A stretch of DNA of 64,000 bases from Ligilactobacillus sp900765635 (lineage in GTDB: Bacteria > Bacillota > Bacilli > Lactobacillales > Lactobacillaceae). The stretch is from the NCBI RefSeq assembly GCF_949152225.1, contig NZ_CASCJC010000001.1:186001-250000 (forward strand), in the 5' to 3' direction. Positions 26,189 to 34,717 of the stretch are shown here, in pieces. How positions within the stretch are numbered: the stretch's first letter is position 1; every line of letters starts with the position of its first letter. A program made the position numbers and the translations under genes. The notes beneath the pieces are model-generated. The model was not told the origin of the DNA. It ran no database searches and worked only from the letters and a program-made list of their open reading frames with translations.

Positions 26189-26293
26189 TAAAAAATCCCC
26201 TTTTTTAAATAAAACTTTTAAATTATCGTACCGTTCAAAGATAGCGCTTACAACCCGTATTTGGTTTTGTTAATATATCAATTAGTTAATCAT

Positions 26294-26321
26294 AAAAAAG
26301 TGTTTCTTTAAAGAAACACTC
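26294..26321 (-). terminator. Terminator of the DUF1836 gene
   Basis: AGTGTTTCTTT and AAAGAAACACT form a perfect stem. On the minus strand it is followed by TTTTTTATG, 14 bases past the stop. Confidence 0.82.
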
Positions 26322-26334
26322 TTACGTAAATAAA

Positions 26335-26853
26335 CTATTTTTGTTTTGTATTTAGATAAATAAAATATTTATCGAGATAAATTTTATGTGCGATTGTAAC
26401 GATGATATTATGAAGCATTGTTTTTTCTTCTGATTCAGAATGAATCGTGTGATTTTGAGGTGGTTTAATTTCAAAAATTTCATGAAGTAGTTCTTCTAAT
26501 TCTGTACAAAAGTATATATAAGCATCTTTTGTAGTATAAGACTCTTGTTGTAATTTTACTAAGGTCTGCAAATTATCTAATGAGAGCACACTTTTAGTCA
26601 AGGCAATAAAGAAAAGATGTGCTATCTGTTCGCGTGAATATTGTTTTTTAACAGGACTGGCAATTAGTTTCTTTTTTACATAATTGCTAATCATCGAATT
26701 GGTCAAACTAATTCCAGCTAAAGGTTCTAAATATTCGTTTAGGTATTTAGTAGTTTGCTCTAGGTATAAACCGACGTTTGGAATTTCATTGTATGCTGGT
26801 AGTTTGACACCATCTAGAGACTTGGCTAACTGTTGTTTAATAGTGGATGCCAC
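26335..26853 (-). CDS. DUF1836 domain protein
   Basis: This 172-residue cytoplasmic protein is of unknown function. DUF1836 proteins carry a MerR-like helix-turn-helix at the start. Here this is KYLNEYLEPLAGISLTNSMISNYVKKKLI in pieces, then KKQYSREQIAHLFFI. The GTG at 26853 is preferred, because GGAGG lies eight bases before it; the frame runs open another 54 bases to an ATG without a site. Many DUF1836 genes sit beside DegV genes, and here one lies divergent to the DegV at 27036, sharing a 180-base gap with a strong promoter. A regulatory role on that gene is plausible but not shown. Confidence 0.8.
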   Translation of the reverse strand: MASTIKQQLAKSLDGVKLPAYNEIPNVGLYLEQTTKYLNEYLEPLAGISLTNSMISNYVKKKLIASPVKKQYSREQIAHLFFIALTKSVLSLDNLQTLVKLQQESYTTKDAYIYFCTELEELLHEIFEIKPPQNHTIHSESEEKTMLHNIIVTIAHKIYLDKYFIYLNTKQK

Positions 26854-26946
26854 TGAATCTGCCTCCAAATAAAGTAGTTTAAAATTATTATACAAATATC
26901 TCTTCACAAGGTCAATAAATCTTTTTGAAAGGTTATTGAATATCTC

Positions 26947-26975
26947 TTGACAAAGAATTTGTAAACATATACAAT
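26947..26975 (+). promoter_or_regulatory. Strong promoter of the second DegV gene
   Basis: TTGACA (26947-26952), 17 bases, TACAAT (26970-26975). The DegV start lies 60 bases downstream with AAAAGGA before it. Confidence 0.8.
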
Positions 26976-27035
26976 CAAAATGAAGATGAGTTTTTAAAAA
27001 ACCGCTAAGAAGATTTTAAAAGGAATTAAAAATTT

Positions 27036-27869
27036 ATGACAAGATATAAGATTGTTGCTGATTCAGCAGCTAACATTTTACAATTAAAACAAGTTGATTT
27101 TGCTACTGTACCATTGTGTATTCAAGCAGATCAAGCACAATATTTAGATGATGCACAACTTGATGTCGATAAGATGATTACTGATTTACAAAATTATACG
27201 GGCAAAACGACCACTGCATGTCCCAATATTCATCAATGGTGTGAGGCTTTTTCAGGGGCGGATATTGTGTTTGCGGTGACGTTGACTAGCGCACTTTCTG
27301 GTAGCTATTCATCAGCATTACAAGCAAAGGAAATTTATCAAGAAGAACATCCAGACGTTAAGATTTGTGTCTTAGATTCTTTGGCAGCTGGGCCTAAGAT
27401 GGTCTTAATGATTGAAAAATTAGAAGAATTAATTTTAAAGGAAACACCTTTTGAAGAGATTGTAACTATTTTAAATGAGTATCAGACTAAGACTAAGCTA
27501 ATTTTTTCTTTAGAGTCATTGGTTAATTTAGTTAACAATGGTCGGATTAACTCGACAACAGCTAAGGTTGCGCATCTTTTAAAGATTCGAATGATTGGCA
27601 GTGCAAGCCTAGAAGGTAAGCTAGAGCCGTTAGGAAAGGCACGAGGAGAAAAAAAAACCTTGGCAATGCTAGTTGAAAAATTAACAGAATTTGGGTTTAA
27701 AGGCGGTAAAGTCGTGCTTGCACATTGTCAAAATCAAGCAGGGGCAACTAAATTACAAGAGATGATTTTAGAAGTTTATCCAACTTCTCAAATTACAATT
27801 ACAAAATGCCGAGGACTATGTAGTTATTATGCTGAACAAGGCGGCTTGATGATAGGATTTGAAATTTAA
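27036..27869 (+). CDS. DegV family fatty-acid-binding protein (copy 2)
   Basis: This 277-residue FakB/DegV-type protein is predicted to present a fatty acid to the FakA kinase. Motifs are YKIVADSAANIL, TTTACPNIHQWCEAF, TLTSALSGSYSSALQAK in pieces, VLDSLAAGPKMVLM, LVNNGRINSTTAKV and a C-terminal YYAEQGGLMIGFEI. The S/T-rich ligand loop (TSALSGSYSSA) matches the family. The gene has its own strong promoter and AAAAGGA site. It is divergent from the DUF1836 gene. Confidence 0.93.
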   Translation: MTRYKIVADSAANILQLKQVDFATVPLCIQADQAQYLDDAQLDVDKMITDLQNYTGKTTTACPNIHQWCEAFSGADIVFAVTLTSALSGSYSSALQAKEIYQEEHPDVKICVLDSLAAGPKMVLMIEKLEELILKETPFEEIVTILNEYQTKTKLIFSLESLVNLVNNGRINSTTAKVAHLLKIRMIGSASLEGKLEPLGKARGEKKTLAMLVEKLTEFGFKGGKVVLAHCQNQAGATKLQEMILEVYPTSQITITKCRGLCSYYAEQGGLMIGFEI

Positions 27870-27905
27870 AAAAGTTGGTAGGTACGATTGATAAAACGAT
27901 GCTAC

Positions 27906-28291
27906 CTAGATTAGTATGCGTATTTTGTGCGGTATGACATATTGTGAAATGTCAACCTTACTTAATTTATTAAAATCGATAAAATAACCGAGTTTAGCAA
28001 AATTAGCAACAATTAGTCCGACAATAAAGGCAATTGCTGACATGATTTCAAAATAAAGCAAGGTCTTAGTGCCAATTCGACCTAATTTTTTCATGTCTCC
28101 TAGTTCAGCAATCCCCACAACTAAACAAGAAGCCACGATAGGCAAGACGACCATTGATATCAAATTTAAAAAGATATGTCCTAAACCATTAGCAAAGCCA
28201 ATGAACTGTTTATTTTGATAAAAAATAGCCCCTAAAATAATTCTTAAAAATAATCCAATTAGAATTGGATTCCAAGTGATTTTCCCTTCAT
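27906..28291 (-). pseudogene. Dicarboxylate/amino acid:cation symporter (DAACS), truncated and frameshifted
   Basis: From the ATG at 28291 (AAAGGTGAG upstream) the start MKGK leads to a stop. One more A in the AAAA run would join it to ITWNPILIGLFLRIILGAIFYQ in pieces, then FANGLGHIFLNLISMVVLPIVASCLVVGIAEL in pieces. This matches the N-terminal 110 or so residues of sodium- or proton-coupled dicarboxylate/glutamate symporters (VxPLVxxxIxxGI motif). The frame ends after VDISQYVIPHK at 27906, so about 300 C-terminal residues are missing. It is a gene remnant that cannot encode a transporter. Confidence 0.8.
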
Positions 28292-28440
28292 AAATAAGCT
28301 CACCTTTATTTTTTGATAATTAAATTGTACTATACTTAAAAGTTTTTTTTAAAATAATAAAAAAATAGGAATTTATTTTGAATTGTATAAAGAAGTGCAC
28401 TAGAATGGAGGTTAGTTAAAAAGCATTAGGGGGATAAAAA

Positions 28441-28808
28441 TGTTAAAAGCAACTATTTTTCAGCAAGATATTTTGACACAAAAAGATAATATGTTTTTGG
28501 CTGCTCAAAGCGTTTTAGATGAAATTAAACAAAATCACTGTAAGGAAGCTGTAATTCGAAGTATTAATTTTAATAAAATGGTCGATGATATTTGGTTTGC
28601 AATTTTGACATAGCCATCTTTGAAACGACGTCAAGTCTTTTTGGATAGGTTAGTACAAGAAATTGAAACCGTGGATATTAACGAAAAGATTGCTAGACGT
28701 CGCGGGGTTAGATTTAATGTAAAATCATTGGAAAATAGGCAAGAAAAAATTGTATTATTAGGCTTAGCAATCGCGCAAAAGGAATTGTTAGCTAGTTGTG
28801 CTTTTTAA
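28441..28808 (+). pseudogene. Small gene of unknown function, apparently frameshifted
   Basis: An ATG at 28441 with a strong AGGGGG site gives 57 residues (MLKATIFQQDILTQKD to DDIWFAILT) and then a TAG at 28612. A second frame, open into this region, continues as LKRRQVFLDRLVQEIETVD and ends at 28808 after a charged, helical stretch (RRGVRFNVKSLENRQEKI). The two pieces together would give about 120 residues and look like one protein broken by a one-base shift near 28600-28615. Two separate small genes are possible, but the second lacks a ribosome site. I do not recognise a family. Confidence 0.45.
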
Positions 28809-28940
28809 TGAAAAATGAATCTTTGTCAAATCAAACAGAGCTATGTAAAAATTTTCTTTCAGACCTGTTTTATTTAACAAATTTATTCTAATGGATGTTT
28901 TTATATCTCTGTTTTACAAATTATAAAATAGAAATAATAG

Positions 28941-28990
28941 AAAAATAGCTGGTCAAATTTCATTTTTAGAAATTCGATCAGCTATTTTTA
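28941..28990 (-). terminator. Terminator of the scrB-scrR operon
   Basis: AAAATAGCTGATCGAATTTC pairs with GAAATTTGACCAGCTATTTT (minus strand), with two mismatches, followed by T residues, 30 bases past the scrR stop. Confidence 0.8.
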
Positions 28991-29018
28991 CGTCCAGACT
29001 GGTACTTTTTTCTAGCTC

Positions 29019-30014
29019 TTATTTATATTCACAAGTTGAATTTTTACGGATAAATGTTACAGGTAAAATATATTCATCCGTTTGTAATGGGGCTTTTGGA
29101 TTGGCAATGCGTTCCAATAATACATTTACCAATAAAGAAGCGATATCGGCAATAGGTTGTTGAACAGTTGAAAGTTCTGGGTGATAGTCTTGTATAAATT
29201 TAGTTCCATCAAACCCCGTGACTTTTAATTCTTCAGGTACCTTAATACCTAGTTTGGCTGCCTCTTGTAAGACTAAAATAGCGGCTAGATCATCTGTACA
29301 TACAATACCATCGGCACTTTTCTTTTCGAGTAATTGGCGAATCGCTAAGGCACGGATTGCCGTTGAATCAAAGAAATTAATTGTATGGAAATGTTCATTC
29401 AGACCGTATTTTGCTAAGACGCTTTTGTAACCTAAAAGTCTTTGATCAGTAGGATTACCTTTGATAATAGGGTTTCCTAGAAAATAAATATGACGACAAC
29501 CAGCTTGATAAAGCTCTTCGGTTGCTAAGGTAGCTCCTTGATAGTTATCGCAAGAAACAATCGGAATGTTGTCTGAAAGTTTACGGTCAAACGAAACAAT
29601 GGGCAGACCTGTTTCATGATATTCTTCGATACCTAGATTATGTGCTCCTGCAATGATGCCATCGACTTGATTAGCCATTAACATCTTGAGATATTCACGT
29701 TCTTTGTGTTTATCAATACCAGCATTACATAAAATTACTTTGTATCCACGAGCAAAAAGATTTTTTTCGATAGATTCTACTAATTCCGCAAAGAAAGGAT
29801 TAGTAACTTGTGGGAAAATCAAGCCAATCAGCTTGGTGTCTTTACCTTGGAGTGAGCGAGCCAACAAGTTAGGTTGGTAATTTAGCTCTTGCATTGCTGC
29901 AAAGACCTTATCTTTAGTTTTTTGACTTAAGTATCCATAGTTATTGATTACGCGCGAGACCGTTGTAGGAGAAACACCTGCTTTTTTGGCAACATCCGTC
30001 AATTTTGGACGCAT
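29019..30014 (-). CDS. scrR: LacI-family sucrose operon repressor
   Basis: This 331-residue DNA-binding regulator is likely to release the scr genes when sucrose or fructose derivatives are present. The N-terminal helix-turn-helix MRPKLTDVAKKAGVSPTTVSRVIN in pieces is standard LacI. It is followed by a periplasmic-binding-like effector domain with LIGLIFPQVTNPFFAELV in pieces, DGIIAG and VTGFDGTKF. The ATG at 30014 has GGGGG upstream; a longer frame to 30065 overlaps the scrB end and lacks a site. It lies 26 bases after scrB in one operon and faces scrA across the paired operators at 31549-31724. Confidence 0.93.
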   Translation of the reverse strand: MRPKLTDVAKKAGVSPTTVSRVINNYGYLSQKTKDKVFAAMQELNYQPNLLARSLQGKDTKLIGLIFPQVTNPFFAELVESIEKNLFARGYKVILCNAGIDKHKEREYLKMLMANQVDGIIAGAHNLGIEEYHETGLPIVSFDRKLSDNIPIVSCDNYQGATLATEELYQAGCRHIYFLGNPIIKGNPTDQRLLGYKSVLAKYGLNEHFHTINFFDSTAIRALAIRQLLEKKSADGIVCTDDLAAILVLQEAAKLGIKVPEELKVTGFDGTKFIQDYHPELSTVQQPIADIASLLVNVLLERIANPKAPLQTDEYILPVTFIRKNSTCEYK

Positions 30015-30040
30015 TGAAAATCCCCCTTGATAAAAAATTG

Positions 30041-31525
30041 TTACATGTTGAATAATTCCCAACACTTACCAGTGTAACGCATTTTTGCTTCGGAGATAAG
30101 ACTAACTTGAGTATTTTTAGGTTTATTAAAGAAGCGGGCGGTTAAAACTTTTTGACCACCATTAACGAAAATTTCACATAACGAATGATCAATCAAGATT
30201 TGTAGCTGTAATTCTTGATGTTTAGGCAATGTGATTGTACGAGTCATGCCCCATTCTTCAGCAAAAATAAGATCAAGTTTAGAACGATCCAAGCATAATT
30301 TACCGTCTTTAGTATCAAAATGTAATTGTAAGCTGTGTTCTAATTGGTCATCACCAGCCAAATGAAGTGTTCCGTTGCTATCAGCTGCCAAAGTTAATTG
30401 GATTTCATATTGATTTTGTTTTGGTTTATATAAATCTGTACGCTTAGCTTCAGTCATGCCTTGTAAGGTAGTTTCATTATGGCGCAAGGAAGTCATTGTC
30501 TTAACCGGTTTTTGAAGTAAATGACCATCTTGATAAGTAAGTTCTTTGACTACACTTAAGCAATGAGCCCAATTTTCAGCGTCTGTTGGATAAGCAATTT
30601 CTGGTAAACCAACCCAGCTAATCATATAAGCTTTGCCATCTGGAGCATTAAATGCTTGGCTTGCATAAACATCGAATCCTTCATCTAAATTGTGTAATTT
30701 TGAATCACTTGGGGTAAATTGAGCATTTTCAAGATCAATATTTTTACCAACTAAGTAGGCGTTAGGATAGATGTTTTGGTAGTCTAGATTTTCTTTTGCG
30801 ATACCTTGTGGACAAAAGATCAATACCGGATGATCATCAACAAAGACTAAATTAGGACACTCAATCATATAGCCAAAATCTAAGTCTAACATGTCAAGGT
30901 AGCCATGATCTTGCCAGTTTTTGAAGTCGGTAGTTGAAAAAATAGCAATTTTACCGCGGGTCGTTTCTTTATCTTGAGCACCTAAGATTGCAAAGTAACG
31001 GTCGGCGATTTTTAGCAATTGCGGATCACGAAAATGATCGGTAGTATGTTCACTTTGTGCAAATAATGGTTCTTTTAACTTGGTGATATTGTTGTCTTTA
31101 TCCATCCATGCACCGTTTTGATAAGGATGGCGTACCCAGTCTTTATCACGAACGTTGCCGGTATACATCAAAAAGAGTTTGTCATCGATTTGGCAAGCTG
31201 AACCAGAATATGCACCGTGGCTGTCATAAATCGTATCAGGTTCGATTGCTAAGCCGATGTTTTCCCAATGCACTAAGTCGTCTGATTGAAGATGAACCCA
31301 AGATTTTACTCCATGGACTGCGCCAAATGGATATGCTTGATAAAAAACATGCCATTTGTCATTGAAGTAAGAAAAGCCATTAGGATCATTAAGTAGACCA
31401 GATATAGGGCGAATATGATATTTTAATTGATATTTTGAATTAGCTGCTTGATGTTGTAGTTCTAATAATTTAGCAGCTGACCATTTCGAATACGGTAGGT
31501 AACGTAATTCATCAGTCCATTGCAT
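30041..31525 (-). CDS. scrB: Sucrose-6-phosphate hydrolase (GH32)
   Basis: This cytoplasmic beta-fructosidase cuts sucrose-6-phosphate into glucose-6-phosphate and fructose. The 494-residue protein has the GH32 nucleophile motif SGLLNDPNGFSYF (WMNDPNG type), YSGSACQIDDKLFLMYTGN in pieces, FRDPQLL (RDP transition-state motif), ECPNLV (acid/base Glu), and a C-terminal beta-sandwich. AGGAGG precedes the ATG at 31525. It is the first gene of scrB-scrR and is divergent from scrA, so the sucrose phosphate made by the PTS is used directly. Confidence 0.96.
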   Translation of the reverse strand: MQWTDELRYLPYSKWSAAKLLELQHQAANSKYQLKYHIRPISGLLNDPNGFSYFNDKWHVFYQAYPFGAVHGVKSWVHLQSDDLVHWENIGLAIEPDTIYDSHGAYSGSACQIDDKLFLMYTGNVRDKDWVRHPYQNGAWMDKDNNITKLKEPLFAQSEHTTDHFRDPQLLKIADRYFAILGAQDKETTRGKIAIFSTTDFKNWQDHGYLDMLDLDFGYMIECPNLVFVDDHPVLIFCPQGIAKENLDYQNIYPNAYLVGKNIDLENAQFTPSDSKLHNLDEGFDVYASQAFNAPDGKAYMISWVGLPEIAYPTDAENWAHCLSVVKELTYQDGHLLQKPVKTMTSLRHNETTLQGMTEAKRTDLYKPKQNQYEIQLTLAADSNGTLHLAGDDQLEHSLQLHFDTKDGKLCLDRSKLDLIFAEEWGMTRTITLPKHQELQLQILIDHSLCEIFVNGGQKVLTARFFNKPKNTQVSLISEAKMRYTGKCWELFNM

Positions 31526-31548
31526 CGTTTATTCCTCCTAAGTGGTTT

Positions 31549-31724
31549 GTTGAAACCGTTGCATTAACTATTATTTTATGTTACTGCCTGGTATATGTCA
31601 AACGTATATCTTATATATTTATTGTTTTAATAGGGGATTTAGTTTTTTTAAAACAAAAATATGATAAACGATTGACATATTTTGAAAATACGTTATTATA
31701 GATTTATAAAATCGGTTACAACTA
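31549..31724. promoter_or_regulatory. Divergent scrB/scrA control region with two ScrR-like operators
   Basis: GTTGAAACCGTTGCA (31549-31563, plus strand) near scrB and GTTGTAACCGATTTT (31709-31724 read on the minus strand) near scrA share 10 of 12 core bases and lie in opposite orientation. The scrA promoter has TTGACA at 31672-31677 and ATTATA at 31695-31700, so the second operator lies at about +1 to +15 and could block scrA initiation. Confidence 0.68.
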
Positions 31725-31745
31725 ATTTTTAAAGGAGTGGAAAAA

Positions 31746-33662
31746 ATGGATCACAAAAAAGTTGCGTTAGAAGTTATCGATGCAATTGGAAAAGACAATA
31801 TGTTAGCTGTGGCACATTGTGCGACACGTTTACGTTTTGTTTTAAAAGATGATCAAAACATTGATCAAGCTAAGTTAGACGGAAGCGTTGATATTAAAGG
31901 GACGTTTAAAACCAATGGTCAATATCAAATTATTATTGGACCTGGTGATGTTAATAATGTGTATGATGAAATCATCAAAATCACAGGACTCAGTGGGGCT
32001 TCAACTGAAGATTTAAAAAAGATTGCCAGTGAAGGACAAAAGGTAAATCCTATCATGGCCTTTATCAAGCTATTATCAGATATTTTTGTTCCAATCATTC
32101 CTGCTTTAGTAGCTGGTGGTCTTTTGATGGCGTTAAACAACTTTTTGACATCTAAAGGATTATTTGGCAGTCAAGCGTTGGTGGAAAGTATTCCTGCAAT
32201 TAAAGGAATTTCTGACATGATTCAAGTAATGTCAGCCGCTCCATTTATCTTCTTGCCAATTTTAGTTGGGATGTCAGCGGCTAAACGCTTTGGAGCTAAT
32301 CGCTTCTTGGGTGCGGCTGTCGGGATGATTATGACAACGCCTGGTTTGGTTGATGGCAAATATTGGGATATTTTTGGTATGCATGTTGCACAAGCTAATT
32401 ATCAATACCAAGTTATCCCAGTCTTGGCGGCTGTTTATATCTTGTCAATCTTAGAAAAATGGTTGCATAAGCGCTTGCCAGCAGCTGTTGACTTTACTTT
32501 TACACCGTTAATTTCTTTGATGGTGACAGGCTTTTTAACCTTTGTAGTTGTTGGACCTGTGATGCGTGAATTATCCGATGCGATTACTTATGGAATCGTA
32601 TGGATTTACGACACGTTTGGTTTTATTGGAACTGGGATCTTTGGGATGTTGTATTCGCCAATCGTTTTGACTGGTTTACATCAATCCTTCCCAGCGATTG
32701 AAACACAGTTGATTACATCTTATGCTCAAAACCATTCCGGTTCAGGAGATTTTATTTTCTTGGTGGCTTCAATGGCTAATGTTGCACAAGCTGCTGCATG
32801 TTTTGCGATTTTCACATTGACTAAGGATAAAAAAGTTAAGGGCTTGGCTTCTTCTGCAACAGTGTCTGCATGTTTAGGAATTACCGAGCCTGCGATGTTT
32901 GGAGTAAACTTAAAGTATAAATTCCCGTTCTTTTGTGCTTTGATTGGCTCAGGTATTGGAGCTGCTTTAGCCGGCTTGTTTCATGTTGTTGCGGTATCTT
33001 TAGGTTCAGCAGCATTTTTAGGTTTCTTGTCTATCCAAGCATCTTCTGTGCCAATGTATTTAATCTGTGAATTGATTACTTTTGCAGTGGCATTTGCTTT
33101 AACTTACCTTTATGGTAAGAGTCATAATGCTCAAGTTAATCCACAAACAACAACAGTTAATGAAAGTGTGGCAGTTAAATCAAATCAAGCTCCTGTTGTT
33201 ACAACTCAAGAATTTAAGATTGCAGCACCTGTTTCTGGTGAAGTTAAGGATTTAAAACAAGTTGCTGATCCAGTTTTCTCATCTAAAGCAATGGGTGATG
33301 GGGCAGCTGTTGTACCAAGTGAAAACGAAATTTATGCACCAGCAGATGGTGAAATTACCGTTGTTTACGAAACTAAGCATGCATATGGTATCAAGACTAC
33401 TGATGGAGCAGAGATTTTGTTACACTTAGGGATTGATACAGTTAATTTAAAAGGTGAAGGTTTCAATACAGAAGTTAAAGTCGGTCAACAAGTTAAGCAA
33501 GGCGATAAATTAGGCACAATGGATCTTGGAGCGCTTAAAGAAAAAGGCTATGACACTACGGTAATGGTAATTGTAACTAATACGATGGATTTTGCAAACG
33601 TAGCATTGAGTGGCCCAAATCCTATTAAACATGGGCAAGAACTTTTGAGCTTGACACGTTAA
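31746..33662 (+). CDS. scrA: Sucrose-specific PTS transporter, fused EIIBCA
   Basis: This 638-residue PTS permease imports sucrose as sucrose-6-phosphate. EIIB is at residues about 1-85, with the phosphocysteine motif VAHCATRLRFVL. EIIC is at about 100-460, with ten or so helices and the conserved GITEPAMFGVN. EIIA is at about 495-630, with VVPSENEIYAPADGEI and the phospho-His LLHLGIDTV. The ATG at 31746 is preferred, because the frame's GTG at 31737 lies inside the AAAGGAGTGG ribosome site. It diverges from scrB-scrR with a shared operator region, and a strong terminator follows. Other beta-glucoside-type substrates are possible, but scrB and scrR alongside favour sucrose. Confidence 0.95.
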   Translation: MDHKKVALEVIDAIGKDNMLAVAHCATRLRFVLKDDQNIDQAKLDGSVDIKGTFKTNGQYQIIIGPGDVNNVYDEIIKITGLSGASTEDLKKIASEGQKVNPIMAFIKLLSDIFVPIIPALVAGGLLMALNNFLTSKGLFGSQALVESIPAIKGISDMIQVMSAAPFIFLPILVGMSAAKRFGANRFLGAAVGMIMTTPGLVDGKYWDIFGMHVAQANYQYQVIPVLAAVYILSILEKWLHKRLPAAVDFTFTPLISLMVTGFLTFVVVGPVMRELSDAITYGIVWIYDTFGFIGTGIFGMLYSPIVLTGLHQSFPAIETQLITSYAQNHSGSGDFIFLVASMANVAQAAACFAIFTLTKDKKVKGLASSATVSACLGITEPAMFGVNLKYKFPFFCALIGSGIGAALAGLFHVVAVSLGSAAFLGFLSIQASSVPMYLICELITFAVAFALTYLYGKSHNAQVNPQTTTVNESVAVKSNQAPVVTTQEFKIAAPVSGEVKDLKQVADPVFSSKAMGDGAAVVPSENEIYAPADGEITVVYETKHAYGIKTTDGAEILLHLGIDTVNLKGEGFNTEVKVGQQVKQGDKLGTMDLGALKEKGYDTTVMVIVTNTMDFANVALSGPNPIKHGQELLSLTR

Positions 33663-33667
33663 TAAAA

Positions 33668-33737
33668 TAAACACCCAGTTAGTTTACTATGTATTTTTCG
33701 TTTCAAAAAATACACAGTATGTTAATTGGGTGTTTTT
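33668..33737. terminator. Bidirectional terminator after scrA and the AraC-type gene
   Basis: ACACCCAGTTA and TTAATTGGGTGT, with inner TGTATTTTT/AAAAATACA pairing, form a long stem flanked by A and T runs. It serves the two converging genes. Confidence 0.83.
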
Positions 33738-33740
33738 GTT

Positions 33741-34577
33741 TTATTTTTTAAAATTGATTTGATTGCGATATTCTAAAGGGCTTTGATTGAAACAACGCTT
33801 GAAGGCTTTAGAAAATGTGAATTGATCTTTGTAGCCAACCAGATTAGCAATCTGTTGTAAAGAATAATCTGTTTGCGTCAGCAATTTTTTTGCGTGTGTC
33901 AGTTTTAACTTGAGTAGATATTGTTGCGGACTGATATTTAGATTTTGTTTGAATAAACTGTGCAAATAGCTACGCGAAATATGCAAGTTGGCGCATGCAT
34001 CACTGACATTGCAGCCGTTTTGATAGTTTCTTTTAAAATAATCGGCGGCTTGTTTAAAACTAACAGTATAGTTGAGCTTTTTTTGATGTTTATGATTGGG
34101 ATATTGTGCTAAAAGTTGATGAAAAGTTTGATATAGCAGACTTTCTGTTAAAAGTGAATTGGTTAAACTATTTTGCAAACGTAATGCTTCAAACAAGGCT
34201 TTAAAGCTTTTTCCAAATGCACAATCGTTGACGTGACGTAAATAATAGTGTTCATCTAAAGCGCTACGAGCAAATATTTCCCCGGTATAAACGCCAGAAA
34301 AGCCAATCCAAAAATAGCTCCAAGGCTCGTTTTTGTCAGCTTGATAAAAACAAGGTACGGATTTGGGAAGTAAAAAGACATCGCCTGCTTGTAAAGTAGC
34401 CATTTTTTTGCCGGCACTAGCAAAGGTTCCTTTACCTGCTGTGATGTAATGTAAGATATAACAATCACGGATATTATTCCCCCCAAACGTGTATCCAGGA
34501 GAAGTATCTTCTTGACCGTAAAAGACGATATTACAGTCGAAATGTTCAATTTCTGTTCGTTTAAATTCAAAATTCAT
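33741..34577 (-). CDS. AraC-family regulator (MsmR/RafR-like) of the alpha-galactosidase operon
   Basis: This 278-residue cytoplasmic activator has an N-terminal cupin sugar-sensing domain at residues 20-110 (YTFGGNNIRDCYILHYITAGKG in pieces, LQAGDVFLLPKS). Its C-terminal double helix-turn-helix is at 180-270 (VSDACANLHISRSYLHSLFKQNLNISPQQYLLKLKL in pieces, then LQQIANLVGYKDQFTFSKAFKR in pieces). It matches the MsmR/RafR class, which activates genes for raffinose-type sugars. It diverges from the alpha-galactosidase gene across an inverted repeat at 34596-34629. GGGG precedes the ATG. Confidence 0.9.
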   Translation of the reverse strand: MNFEFKRTEIEHFDCNIVFYGQEDTSPGYTFGGNNIRDCYILHYITAGKGTFASAGKKMATLQAGDVFLLPKSVPCFYQADKNEPWSYFWIGFSGVYTGEIFARSALDEHYYLRHVNDCAFGKSFKALFEALRLQNSLTNSLLTESLLYQTFHQLLAQYPNHKHQKKLNYTVSFKQAADYFKRNYQNGCNVSDACANLHISRSYLHSLFKQNLNISPQQYLLKLKLTHAKKLLTQTDYSLQQIANLVGYKDQFTFSKAFKRCFNQSPLEYRNQINFKK

Positions 34578-34595
34578 CGGTTAAAACCCCATTTG

Positions 34596-34672
34596 TTATG
34601 TCAAAATGTCCTGTTGACATTATGACATATAATTAATAAACTAGTCCATGTTTTTTTGATCTACAATATAAT
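34596..34672 (+). promoter_or_regulatory. Activator dyad and weak -35 promoter of the alpha-galactosidase operon
   Basis: TTATGTCAAAATGTC and GACATTATGACATAT (34596-34629) form a nearly perfect inverted repeat around CTGTT. A consensus TATAAT (34667-34672) follows without a good -35 box, typical of a promoter needing an AraC-type activator. Transcription would start near 34679, after the first in-frame ATG at 34676. This supports the later start at 34718. Confidence 0.68.
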
Positions 34673-34717
34673 ATTATGAAGATGTACAATGAAACGATTA
34701 CACAAGAGGTGTCGAAT

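Noticed and set aside
27870..27905. A terminator after the second DegV gene
   Set aside because: TAGGTA/TACCTA arms are present but short, and no T run follows on the plus strand, so the call is not supported.
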